Source: JBBDIX01 sp050486225 (lineage in GTDB: Bacteria; Actinomycetota; Nitriliruptoria; Nitriliruptorales; Nitriliruptoraceae). From it: a stretch of 64,000 bases of DNA. A program made the translations under genes and the position numbers. The stretch spans positions 62,001 through 126,000 of the forward strand of contig JBJHCV010000007.1 of assembly GCA_050486225.1 (NCBI GenBank), read 5' to 3'. The notes beneath the pieces are model-generated. The model was given only the letters and a program-made list of their open reading frames with translations, was not told the origin of the DNA and did not search any database. Position 1 is the first letter of the stretch, and each line of letters starts with the position of its first letter. Below are positions 25,804 through 33,663 of the stretch, in pieces.

Positions 25804-25939
25804 CCACCGCTCCAACCCTGCGCATGTGGCGCGCTCCCGGACCGCCGTCGCCTCGACATGTTCGGCGTCTGCCGATCGCGCCGTGGGTGCCCGGCCCCCC
25901 GTACACGTGAGTCAACGTAGCGCGTTGCCCACCTCGTCG

Positions 25940-26938
25940 TCATCGGATCGAGGCGACGTGGCCTCTCGCAGCGCCGTCCGCACACGCCCGTAGCCAGTCA
26001 CGCAGTGGGGGGCGTTCACCGACACGGGACACGTGCTCGACGAGGCGCAGGCGTCCGGACGGGTCGCGCACGGGCTGTCGCAGCACGGCCGGGTCATCGG
26101 TGGCCGAGGCACGGTGCGGTCCGGCGCGATCGAGGGCCACGTGCAGGATCTCGGTCGACATGCGGCCCAGCGCGTCGAGGGACTGGTGATCGTGGACACG
26201 TCGGTCGAGGTCGACCTGTGCGATCGACTCGGTGCCCACGGCGTGCGAGATGTCGACGAGCAGTGCGAGTTCCACACCCCAGCCACAGACGAACGGCACC
26301 GCCTCCAGCAGGGACCGCCGTCCGGCGTACTCGCCGGACAGGGGCTGGGCGAGCCACGACAGTTCCGGCCAGAACGTGGAGATGACCGGTCGTGCGAGCA
26401 GTTCGGTGACGCGTCCGCCGCCGCGGTCCTGCAGTCCGTCGGGAGTGTGCAGGGGACGGTCGTAGCAGGCCTTGGTGAACTGGATCGAGGGATCGTTGAG
26501 CAGGGGACCGAGCAGGCCGGTCACGAAGCGTTCGGACACGTCGACGATGTCCGCGTCGACGAACACCACCAGGTCCCCGTGGCTGGCCGCCAGGCCCTTC
26601 CAGAGGGCCTCGCCCTTGCCGGACCGGACCCCGGCCTCGGGCAGGACCGACGACTGGCTCACGACGCGTGCGCCCGCGGCCGCGGCACGCTCGGCCGTCC
26701 GGTCCGACGAGTCGGCGTCGACGACGAGGATCTCGTCGACCAGGTCCGCGCGGTCCATCAGGCCCGCCCGGAAGGTCTCCACGACCCGTCCGACAGTGGC
26801 CTCCTCGTCACGCGCGGGAATGACGATGCTGACGGACAGCGCCTGGTCGTGACGTCGACGCACGAGGTCGTCGACGTCGAAGTCGAGGTGGTGGTGGGTG
26901 TTCGTCGCGAACCGCCTGGCGACGTCGTCGACCGGCAC
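25940..26938 (-). CDS. gpgS: Glucosyl-3-phosphoglycerate synthase
   Basis: GT81-family transferase that joins glucose from a nucleotide sugar to 3-phosphoglycerate, the first step to glucosylglycerate and methylglucose lipopolysaccharides. The 332-residue product has VSIVIPARDEEATVGRVV, GKGEALWKGL, the metal motif VVFVDADIVD, PLSGEYAGRRSLLEAVPF, and the C-terminal VDLDRRVHDHQSLDALGRMS. The GTG at 26938 is preceded by GGAGGAACC. In some actinobacteria glucosylglycerate also serves as a compatible solute under salt or nitrogen stress. The gene is divergent from the riboswitch-controlled locus. Confidence 0.92.
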   Translation of the reverse strand: MPVDDVARRFATNTHHHLDFDVDDLVRRRHDQALSVSIVIPARDEEATVGRVVETFRAGLMDRADLVDEILVVDADSSDRTAERAAAAGARVVSQSSVLPEAGVRSGKGEALWKGLAASHGDLVVFVDADIVDVSERFVTGLLGPLLNDPSIQFTKACYDRPLHTPDGLQDRGGGRVTELLARPVISTFWPELSWLAQPLSGEYAGRRSLLEAVPFVCGWGVELALLVDISHAVGTESIAQVDLDRRVHDHQSLDALGRMSTEILHVALDRAGPHRASATDDPAVLRQPVRDPSGRLRLVEHVSRVGERPPLRDWLRACADGAARGHVASIR

Positions 26939-27091
26939 GGTTCCTCCGATGTGGATCGGTGTGGGGCGCCGGCGACGGGCGCGCGGGTCTCACGCCGAGG
27001 ATAGGGGCTCACCGACACCACTGGTTCGGGACGAGGGTGCACGGAGGATTGGCGAGATGGACCGAATGGTGGCATCCTTGTGGAACTGGTT

Positions 27092-27224
27092 GCTCATCCA
27101 GAGAGGTGGAGGGCTCGGGCCCGTCGAAACCTCGGCAACCCCCGCGTCTGGTCGTGCGTGCATCGCCGGCAGGACGGGGAAGGTGCCAAACCCGGACCCG
27201 TCGGAACAGGCGCGGTCGATGAGC
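27092..27224 (+). promoter_or_regulatory. SAM-I (S-box) riboswitch
   Basis: S-adenosylmethionine-sensing leader RNA. P1 is GCTCATC (27092-27098) with GATGAGC (27218-27224). Between them lie the S-box core elements in order: CAGAGAGGTGGAGGG (kink-turn side), GGGCCCGTCGAAACC, GGCAACC, a P3 arm closed by CCCC/GGGG and GTC/GAC, then AGGTGCCAAACCC before P4. The kink-turn and GAAACC elements point to SAM-I rather than SAM-IV. It sits 110 bases before the metM-like ATG, on the same strand, so methionine/SAM status should control that gene. Confidence 0.9.
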
Positions 27225-27267
27225 GTGGCACGCCTGCCTCGTCGTCTGCACCCCGTCCGATGGTGGC

Positions 27268-27308
27268 CGTCCCGATCGTCGGGACGTGCCTACCGCCTCG
27301 ACGGCGGG
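27268..27308 (+). promoter_or_regulatory. Hairpins of a possible riboswitch expression platform
   Basis: CGTCCCGA (27268-27275) pairs perfectly with TCGGGACG (27279-27286) around a three-base loop, and CCGCC (27293-27297) pairs with GGCGG (27303-27307). They lie between the aptamer and the AGGAG ribosome site (27321-27325). They could be a terminator or help mask translation initiation. There is no U-tract, so translational control is more likely. Confidence 0.45.
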
Positions 27309-27333
27309 AACGATGAGAGCAGGAGCAGTGATC

Positions 27334-28590
27334 ATGCCGGCAGTCGCCGAGTCCCTGACCAACGTCACCAGTCTTCGATGTCGCGAGTGCGGGGCCACCG
27401 AGGAACCCACCGCTGTCCACGTGTGCGCCGAGTGCTTCGGCCCGCTCGAGGTCGAGTTCGACACCGACGCCATCGCCGCACGCATCTCCCGGGAACGCAT
27501 CACCTCGGGCCCCACGGGGGTCTGGCGGTGGGCCGACCTGCTTCCCGTGCTCTCGGACGATCCGGCACACCGGGTCGACCTCGGAGCTGGCGGCACCCCA
27601 CTGCGGCGCGCGCCGCGGCTCGCCGAACGCCTCGGTCTGCGTGACCTGTGGCTGAAGGACGACACCCGCAACCCGTCGGGCTCGTTCAAGGACCGCGTGG
27701 TCACCACCGCGCTGTCCGCCGCGAAGGCGCTCGGGATCGACACCGTCGCGTGTGCCTCCACGGGCAACCTCGCCGGTGCGGTGTCGGCCCATGCCGCTGC
27801 GAGTGGCATGCCGGCCTACGTGTTCATCCCGAAGAGTCTCGAGCCGGCGAAGATCTCCGGCGCGTCCGTCTACGGCGCGAAGGTCGTCGCGGTCGACGGC
27901 ACCTACGACGACGTCAACCGCCTGTGCGCGGAGGTCGCCGACCGGCGAGGCTGGGGCTTCGTCAACATCAACCTGCGGCCGTACTACGCGGAGGGCTCGA
28001 AGACGCTCGGCTTCGAGATCGCCGAAGGCCTCGGCTGGTCGTTGCCCGACCACGTGGTCGCCCCGATCGCGTCGGGCGCGATGTACCTCAAGATCCACAA
28101 GGCCTTCGAGGAGCTGCGCGAGTACGGACTGGTCGACGGCGCTGCTCCGCGGATGAGCGGTGCGCAGGCCACCGGCTGTTCCCCCGTCGCGACCGCGTTC
28201 GAACGGGGGACCACCGACGTCGAGCCTCAGCGACCGGACACGATCGCGCGCTCGCTGGCCATCGGCAACCCGGCGGACGGGCACTACGCGCTGGAGATCG
28301 CTGGGCAGACCGGCGGGGTCATCGGCCACGTCGCGGACGCGGAGATCGTCGCAGGGATGCGTCTGCTTGCTGAGACCGAAGGCATCTTCGCGGAGACCGC
28401 CGGCGGCGTCACGGTAGCCAACCTCGCCAGGTTCGCCGCCGAAGGACACATCGACCGCGACGAGCGGGTCGTGGCCGTCATCTCCGGCAACGGCTACAAG
28501 ACGCTGGACGCGCTCGGGCCTGCGGCGCCCGACCTTCTCGTGACCCCGGCCCTCGACGACCTCGAGGCGCAGCTGGCCGCGGACCGCTGA
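27334..28590 (+). CDS. metM: Threonine-synthase-like PLP enzyme, probable homocysteine-forming MetM
   Basis: PLP fold-type II enzyme of 418 residues. The N-terminus has a four-Cys zinc ribbon (Cys16, 19, 31, 34), then the PLP lysine in NPSGSFKDR (Lys119) and ASTGNLAGA. By sequence alone it would be called threonine synthase. Context argues otherwise: a SAM-I riboswitch precedes it and a CysO-like sulfur carrier follows 61 bases later. That arrangement matches MetM, described in Streptomyces, which takes O-phosphohomoserine and carrier-bound sulfide to homocysteine. The ATG at 27334 has AGGAG 8 bases upstream. True threonine synthase remains the alternative. Confidence 0.8.
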   Translation: MPAVAESLTNVTSLRCRECGATEEPTAVHVCAECFGPLEVEFDTDAIAARISRERITSGPTGVWRWADLLPVLSDDPAHRVDLGAGGTPLRRAPRLAERLGLRDLWLKDDTRNPSGSFKDRVVTTALSAAKALGIDTVACASTGNLAGAVSAHAAASGMPAYVFIPKSLEPAKISGASVYGAKVVAVDGTYDDVNRLCAEVADRRGWGFVNINLRPYYAEGSKTLGFEIAEGLGWSLPDHVVAPIASGAMYLKIHKAFEELREYGLVDGAAPRMSGAQATGCSPVATAFERGTTDVEPQRPDTIARSLAIGNPADGHYALEIAGQTGGVIGHVADAEIVAGMRLLAETEGIFAETAGGVTVANLARFAAEGHIDRDERVVAVISGNGYKTLDALGPAAPDLLVTPALDDLEAQLAADR

Positions 28591-28651
28591 GCGTCCCGCG
28601 CCCCCGAAACCCAACGACCGCGGCCACGAACTGGCCGACCAGGAGGACGAC

Positions 28652-28924
28652 ATGCCGACGGTGCGGATCCCCACACCCCTGCGCAGGCACACCAACGGCG
28701 AGTCCGAGGTCACCGTCGACGGCGCCACGCTGCGTCAGGTCGTCGATGGCCTCGAGGCCGCCCACCCGGGCATCGGTGCCCGGCTCCTCGACGACGACGG
28801 CAACCTGCGTCGCTTCGTCAACGTGTTCGTGCGCGACGAGGACGTGCGGTTCCTCGACGGACTCGACACCGAACTCGGTGACGGCGACGTCGTGTCGATC
28901 GTGCCCGCCGTGGCCGGAGGCTGA
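28652..28924 (+). CDS. metO: CysO/MoaD-family sulfur-carrier protein, probable MetO
   Basis: A 90-residue beta-grasp protein ending in the Gly-Gly pair (VPAVAGG) that is converted to a thiocarboxylate. It resembles mycobacterial CysO strongly: TVRIPTPLRRHTNG, LEAAHPGIGARLLDDDG, RFVNVFVRDEDVRFLDGLD. With the upstream PLP enzyme it is expected to deliver sulfide for homocysteine synthesis. AGGAGGACGAC precedes the ATG. No adenylating enzyme (MoeB-like) or CysM is adjacent; a rhodanese 2.7 kb downstream might contribute sulfur, but that is speculative. Confidence 0.85.
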   Translation: MPTVRIPTPLRRHTNGESEVTVDGATLRQVVDGLEAAHPGIGARLLDDDGNLRRFVNVFVRDEDVRFLDGLDTELGDGDVVSIVPAVAGG

Positions 28925-28964
28925 CGCTCCGTCCGCGTGGGTCACGGTGCGCACGGACGGAGCG
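28925..28964. terminator. Perfect inverted repeat between convergent genes
   Basis: CGCTCCGTCCG (28925-28935) pairs perfectly with CGGACGGAGCG (28954-28964) around 18 bases. It fills the gap between metO and the convergent exchanger gene and probably ends transcription in both directions. Confidence 0.65.
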
Positions 28965-28975
28965 TCCACGCACGT

Positions 28976-29920
28976 TCAGCCGGCGAGCATCGGCAGCGTC
29001 GCTGCGTACAGCGCGAGCAGCGCGAAGCCCTCCCAGCGGACCACGCGTGCGCCGGTGACCAGGAACACGAAGGACAGGAACACCGCGACGAGCATGGCCA
29101 GGCTCGCCGGTCCGACGAGCATCGCGTCGGTGACCGGCGCGCGCCCGACGAGGGCGACCGTGGCGCCCACCGCACCCGAGTTGAACAGGTTGCTCCCGAG
29201 CAGGTTGCCGACCAGCAGGTCGGTCTGGTTGCGGCGGGCCGCCTGGATCGCCGTCGCCAGTTCGGGAAGCGACGTGCCGATCGCCACGATCGTCACGCCC
29301 ACGAAGCCCTCGCTGATGCCCAGCGACGTCGCCAGGCCCGTCGCCGACACGATCAGCAGGTGCGCGGCACCGAGCGTGACCAGCAGGGCGATGACGGTCC
29401 GGGCGGTCTCACGACGGGTGTCGGGGGTGCGGGTGGCCACCCATCCCGACACCTGCTCGGAGAACTCCGAGGGATCGTCACGCGACCCGTTGAGCACGAT
29501 GCCGAGCGACACGACGAGCACCAGCCCCAGGATCACGCCCTGCAGCACACCGAACGTGCCCTGGATCAGCACGGCGAACACGACCACCGAGGCGACGGAC
29601 AGGGGGGCCTCGCGCTTCAGGACCCGGGAGGTGGTGGCGATGGGGGTGAACAGCGCAGCGGTACCGAGCACCAGGGTCATGTTCGCGAGGTTGGACCCGA
29701 CCACGTTGCCGACCGCGATGTCGACCGACCCGCGTGCCGCGGCGATGCCCGACACGAGCAGTTCCGGCGCGGAGGTCCCGAAGCCGATGACCACGGCCCC
29801 GATCGCGATCGCCGACATGCGCAGCGCCACGGCGAGGCGGGCCGCTCCGACCACGAACTGGTCGGCGGCATACGACAACAGGATGAGGCCCGCGACGACC
29901 CCGGCGATCTGGATGAACAC
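28976..29920 (-). CDS. CaCA-family calcium/sodium:proton exchanger
   Basis: Ten-helix antiporter of 314 residues with the inverted repeat typical of the family. The two alpha-repeat signatures are GFGTSAPELLVSG with GNVVGSNLANM in the first half and AIGTSLPELATA with GNLLGSNLFNSG in the second. The central cytoplasmic loop (about residues 150-180) is short and carries no regulatory domain. It exchanges calcium or potassium for sodium or protons; the ion cannot be specified. The start is GTG at 29920, chosen because a helix begins directly after it. It converges with metO. Confidence 0.92.
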   Translation of the reverse strand: MFIQIAGVVAGLILLSYAADQFVVGAARLAVALRMSAIAIGAVVIGFGTSAPELLVSGIAAARGSVDIAVGNVVGSNLANMTLVLGTAALFTPIATTSRVLKREAPLSVASVVVFAVLIQGTFGVLQGVILGLVLVVSLGIVLNGSRDDPSEFSEQVSGWVATRTPDTRRETARTVIALLVTLGAAHLLIVSATGLATSLGISEGFVGVTIVAIGTSLPELATAIQAARRNQTDLLVGNLLGSNLFNSGAVGATVALVGRAPVTDAMLVGPASLAMLVAVFLSFVFLVTGARVVRWEGFALLALYAATLPMLAG

Positions 29921-30049
29921 GCGCGCACGGTAGCGCCGGTTCCCCCCGCGCCTGACTTCGGGGCGACGGCGCCCGGTCGGTCGGGCCGACTCCGCGCAGG
30001 GCGTCGATACGCTCGACCGGTGACGTGTCACTCGGGACAGGAGCCGTCG

Positions 30050-30568
30050 GTGATCCGGTCGTGGCGTCCACTGATCGCGGGGGTCGCCCTCGGTGCCCTG
30101 GTCGCCACGGCGTGTGCCGACGATCCGGGTCCCGATGCACCGCCTGCAGAGGACCCGGGATCCGGCGAGGCGGACCTCGAGTCGCGTCCGGACCTCGGCT
30201 CGTTCCTGCCCGACGACCGCGGGGAACCACCCGGTGCACTCGTCGTCGAGGACGTGGTGGACGGCGACGGTGAGGCCGCCGCGGACGGGAACGTGCTCAC
30301 CGTCCACTACGTGGGTGCTGCGTGGTCGACCGGCGCGGAGTTCGACGCCTCCTGGGCGCGGGGCCAGACCTACACGTTCGAACTCGGGGCGGGCGCCGTC
30401 ATCGCTGGCTGGGACCAGGGGCTCGTCGGCATGCGCGAGGGCGGACGCAGGCTCCTGGTGATCCCCCCAGACCTCGCGTACGCCGACCGAGGGGCCGCTG
30501 GTGTGATCGCCCCGGGAGAGACCCTGCTGTTCGTCGTCGACCTCGTGGACGTGCGGGCGGGTCCGTGA
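30050..30568 (+). CDS. FKBP-type peptidyl-prolyl isomerase lipoprotein
   Basis: Prolyl isomerase acting outside the membrane. The 172-residue product has a signal ending at the lipobox TACADD (Cys near 23), an acidic linker, and an FKBP domain: NVLTVHYVGAAWSTGAEFDASW, FELGAGAVIAGWDQGLVGMREGG and RRLLVIPPDLAYADRGAAG. All active-site segments look intact. The GTG at 30050 has GGAG 8 bases upstream; an earlier in-frame GTG at 30020 is less likely. Its stop overlaps the next gene by four bases. Confidence 0.92.
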   Translation: MIRSWRPLIAGVALGALVATACADDPGPDAPPAEDPGSGEADLESRPDLGSFLPDDRGEPPGALVVEDVVDGDGEAAADGNVLTVHYVGAAWSTGAEFDASWARGQTYTFELGAGAVIAGWDQGLVGMREGGRRLLVIPPDLAYADRGAAGVIAPGETLLFVVDLVDVRAGP

Positions 30569-31623
30569 GCGACGACGTCGACCTGCCGCGACTGCTCGCC
30601 TCGGGCGATCTCGACGAACTCGTGCGCGCGGTCGACCGGTTGGCGGCGCGAGGGGCATGGGACGACCTGGTGTGGCTGCGCGACCGGTGCCGGACCGCGG
30701 CCGAGGACATGGGTCGACAGCTGTGGGGGGTGGCGCACTTCGCCGACTACCGCATCGCGCTGGATGCTCCCGGCGAACTCGCGGCGACGGTCGTGGCTCC
30801 CGGGTCCGGACGCTTCACGCTCGGGCCACTGACGGAGGTCGTGGCCCAGGCGCACACCTTCGACGAACTCGACGTGCACCTCGACGCCTCCGTCCGTCCG
30901 ATCGTGGCGCAGGAGCGGGTGTTGCGGGGTGAGGACCTGGCTCCGGTGTTCGGCGACGTCGGGACGCCGGACCTGCCGGCGTGGGTCGCCCAGCCGTGGG
31001 AGCCGACGTACCGCCTGCCGCGCTACCGAGCGGACGAGCGGCTCGAGGGGGACCCCGACGCGGTGGTCGGCCGGGGAGCGGTCGTCGACGCCGACCCCGA
31101 TCCGCGTCCCATGGCCGACGTCGGGCATGCGGGCGCGATCGAACGCGACCTGGCGCGGCTGGTGTCGGCGTGGGTCGTCGAGTCGCGCGGCACGGTCACG
31201 ACCGCGACTGCCTCGGGTGGGCTGGCCGAGGTGCTCGGCGCGGTCGGACTCGACCGGTCCGAGGCCTGGCCGCTCACCGTGCCGGCGGCGCTCCTGCGTC
31301 TCGCCGACGCCGCCGCCAGTGGTGGACACCGGGGTCGTCGGCGAGGCGGTGCGGCCGGACGTGCCGCGGCATGGTGGGTCGCGGCGACCCTGGCAGGGCT
31401 GGACGACCTGTCCGACCCGGATGAACTGGAGTTCCGACTCGAGGAGCTTCGCTGGTGGGCGTTGGCGGTCGACGAGCCGTCGTCGGTCCGGCTGGCGCTT
31501 GCCGTCGAGGATCCGGTCGGCGGATGGGCAGCGGCGATCGACGCGATCGACGTGAAGGAGCCCGGTGAGGGTGCAGGCGAGGACGACGAGACGCCGGGCA
31601 CGCGCGACGACGACGGAGGGTGA
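30565..31623 (+). CDS. Conserved-looking cytosolic protein of unknown function
   Basis: Not recognised. 352 residues, no signal peptide or membrane helix, leucine-rich helices and many acidic residues. Notable segments: a DWLR-like start (WDDLVWLRDRCRTAAEDMG), WVAQPWEPTYRLPRY near residue 140, and two Trp-rich helices (AAAWWVAATLAGLDDL and LEELRWWALAVDEPSS). The C-terminus is a low-complexity Glu/Asp/Gly tail. The GTG start overlaps the FKBP stop (GTGA), indicating coupling. The rhodanese gene begins two bases after its stop. Confidence 0.7.
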   Translation: MSDDVDLPRLLASGDLDELVRAVDRLAARGAWDDLVWLRDRCRTAAEDMGRQLWGVAHFADYRIALDAPGELAATVVAPGSGRFTLGPLTEVVAQAHTFDELDVHLDASVRPIVAQERVLRGEDLAPVFGDVGTPDLPAWVAQPWEPTYRLPRYRADERLEGDPDAVVGRGAVVDADPDPRPMADVGHAGAIERDLARLVSAWVVESRGTVTTATASGGLAEVLGAVGLDRSEAWPLTVPAALLRLADAAASGGHRGRRRGGAAGRAAAWWVAATLAGLDDLSDPDELEFRLEELRWWALAVDEPSSVRLALAVEDPVGGWAAAIDAIDVKEPGEGAGEDDETPGTRDDDGG

Positions 31624-31624
31624 G

Positions 31625-31939
31625 ATGGACGTGCAGGAGGTCGTGACGGCCGAGGACGTGGTGCTGCTCGACGTGCGCGAACGCGACGAGTGGCGGGCCG
31701 GGCACATCGAGGGTGTGCTGCACGTGCCGATGGGGGAACTCGTCGCACGCCAGTCGGAACTCCCACAGGACGCGCGCATCGTGTGTGTCTGCACGAGTGG
31801 GCAGCGCAGCGGGGCGGTGGCGAGCGCGCTGGCGCGCGCCGGGTACGACGCACACAACCTCGATGGCGGGATGCTCGCGTGGGTGGAGGCACGGCTCCCG
31901 GTCGTCGACGAGGACGGTGCAGAGGGGCGCCTGGTGTGA
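31625..31939 (+). CDS. Single-domain rhodanese sulfurtransferase
   Basis: 104 residues, one rhodanese domain: VLLDVRERDEWRAGHIEGVLHVPMGEL, then the active loop VCVCTSGQRSG with the persulfide Cys, and GYDAHNLDGGMLAW. It transfers sulfane sulfur between small thiols or proteins. The ATG at 31625 follows GGAGGGTGAG and lies two bases after the preceding gene. The CoA-disulfide-reductase-like gene starts 74 bases downstream, a pairing common in persulfide/thiol redox loci. Confidence 0.92.
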   Translation: MDVQEVVTAEDVVLLDVRERDEWRAGHIEGVLHVPMGELVARQSELPQDARIVCVCTSGQRSGAVASALARAGYDAHNLDGGMLAWVEARLPVVDEDGAEGRLV

Positions 31940-32012
31940 CGGCGGTGGGGGACCTCGTCGACACCCCGGGGAAGTGGGGCGATCGACCCGACCACGGAAC
32001 CGGGAGTCGACC

Positions 32013-33404
32013 ATGACCGAGAAGCTCGTCGTGATCGGCGGGGACGCCGCCGGTATGAGTGCGGCGTCGCAGGCGCGGCGCCTGCGCAGTGCGGACGACC
32101 TCCAGATCGTCGCCTTCGAACGGGGGTCGACCACGTCGTACGCCGCGTGCGGGATCCCGTACTGGATCGCTGGACTGGTCGAGGAGCGTGACGACCTGAT
32201 CGCCCGGCGCGCCGAGGTGTTCCGCGAACGTCACGACATCGATGCGCGTGTCCGGCACGAGGTGCAGAGCATCGACCTCGACGCCCGCACCGTGGAGGTC
32301 GTGGACCTGCAGGCGGACCGGACCTTCACGGAGGGGTTCGACCAGTTGCTGATCGCGACGGGTGCGCGACCGGTGCGGCCACCTGTCGGCGGTGTCGATG
32401 CCCCTGGCGTGTTCGGGATCCAGACCCTCGACGACGGACAACGGGTCCTCGACGCGCTGACCGACCGTGACCCCCGGACCGCCGTGGTCGTCGGCGCGGG
32501 CTACATCGGTATCGAGATGGCGGAGGCCATGTTCCTGCGCGGCCTGCAGGTCCACGTCGTGGACGTCGCCGACCAGCCCATGACCACCCTCGACCCCGAC
32601 ATGGGGGAGATGGTCGCCGAGGCGATGCGCGATCTGGGGATCCACCTGCACCTGGGAGCGCCGGTCCACGCCATCCGCACGGGTGACGACGGGTGGGCCG
32701 ACGGCGTGGTCACCGCCGAGGGCACACTGGACGCCGACCTCGTCGTCCTCGGGACCGGCACGCAGCCCGACGCACGGCTCGCCGAGGCGGCGGGCATCCC
32801 CATCGGGCCGACCGGCGGGATCGTCACCGACCGAGCGCAGCGCACACCCGTCGACGGGGTGTGGGCGGCGGGGGACTGTGCGCAGACGTTCCACCGGGTC
32901 ACCGAACTGCCGGTGTCGATCGCGCTCGGGACCATCGCCAACAAGCAGGGACGCATCGCTGGTCTGCGCATCGGCGGCAGCACCGGGACGTTCCCCGGGG
33001 TGCTCGGCACCGCGGTGACGAAGGTGTGTGGGCTGGAGATCGCCCGCACGGGCCTCGGGGAGGCCCAGGCCCGCGACGCCGGGTTCTCACCCGTGACGGC
33101 GACGACCACCTCGACGACCCGGGCCCACTACTACCCCGACGCCACCCCGATCACCATCAAGGTCGTGGCCGAACGCGTCACCGGGCGGCTGCTCGGCGCG
33201 CAGATCGTCGGCGAGCAGGGTGCGGCCAAGCGGATCGACGTGCTCGCGACGGCGGTGTGGAACGGGATGGACGTCGAGGAGCTCAGCCAGGTCGACCTGT
33301 CGTACGCGCCGCCGTTCTCTCCCGTCTGGGACCCGGTGCTCATGGCGGCGCGCCAGGCGGCGAGCGCCGTGGTCGACGACGTCGCCGGTACCGTGCGCAG
33401 TTGA
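32013..33404 (+). CDS. CoA-disulfide reductase/NADH oxidase-like flavoprotein
   Basis: 463-residue pyridine nucleotide disulfide oxidoreductase of the single-cysteine class. It has FAD motif VVIGGDAAGMSAASQAR, redox Cys46 in SYAACGIPYWIAG (as in CoA-disulfide reductase Cys43), NAD(P)H motif VVGAGYIGIEMAEAM, FAD motif VWAAGDCAQT and a dimerisation domain. The N-terminal VIGGDAAG motif is typical of CoADR-type enzymes. With the rhodanese next door it could reduce CoA or small-molecule persulfides. NADH oxidase or mycothiol-related activity cannot be excluded. The ATG at 32013 has a GGGAG site upstream. Confidence 0.85.
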   Translation: MTEKLVVIGGDAAGMSAASQARRLRSADDLQIVAFERGSTTSYAACGIPYWIAGLVEERDDLIARRAEVFRERHDIDARVRHEVQSIDLDARTVEVVDLQADRTFTEGFDQLLIATGARPVRPPVGGVDAPGVFGIQTLDDGQRVLDALTDRDPRTAVVVGAGYIGIEMAEAMFLRGLQVHVVDVADQPMTTLDPDMGEMVAEAMRDLGIHLHLGAPVHAIRTGDDGWADGVVTAEGTLDADLVVLGTGTQPDARLAEAAGIPIGPTGGIVTDRAQRTPVDGVWAAGDCAQTFHRVTELPVSIALGTIANKQGRIAGLRIGGSTGTFPGVLGTAVTKVCGLEIARTGLGEAQARDAGFSPVTATTTSTTRAHYYPDATPITIKVVAERVTGRLLGAQIVGEQGAAKRIDVLATAVWNGMDVEELSQVDLSYAPPFSPVWDPVLMAARQAASAVVDDVAGTVRS

Positions 33405-33468
33405 CGGGCCCACGTGGTGGCGCCCGCGACCAGAACGGTGGTCGACGCCGCGCGGCAGGGAGGTCCGG

Positions 33469-33636
33469 ATGTTCGGATCGGTGCTGAGCACGACCGTGGG
33501 GATCGCCGGTCTGCTGGTCGTCGCCGTCCTGCCGGTGTGGCCGTGGAGTCGAGGGTGGGGCTGGGCGCCCGCAGGCATGCTCTTCATGGGCTGGGTGACG
33601 ATGGTCGTGTTCTCCCTCACCGTCATCCCGGAGTGA
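33469..33636 (+). CDS. Small two-helix membrane protein (DUF3309-like)
   Basis: 55 residues. Two hydrophobic helices flank the motif LPVWPWSRGWGWAPAG, which resembles the conserved core of DUF3309 proteins (leucine-proline, tryptophan, SRGWG, aromatic-P-x-G). Function is unknown. AGGGAGG precedes the ATG at 33469. It converges with the HhH repair gene. Confidence 0.75.
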   Translation: MFGSVLSTTVGIAGLLVVAVLPVWPWSRGWGWAPAGMLFMGWVTMVVFSLTVIPE

Positions 33637-33663
33637 CGTCGCCGGTCGCCGGCCCCGGGTGGG

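Noticed and set aside
27092..27224. SAM-IV instead of SAM-I
   Set aside because: The kink-turn side AGAGAGGTGGAGGG and the GAAACC element fit SAM-I; SAM-IV leaders lack these.
27286..27333. Upstream start codon for the metM-like gene at 27286
   Set aside because: It would begin inside the riboswitch platform hairpin; AGGAG at 27321-27325 points to the ATG at 27334.
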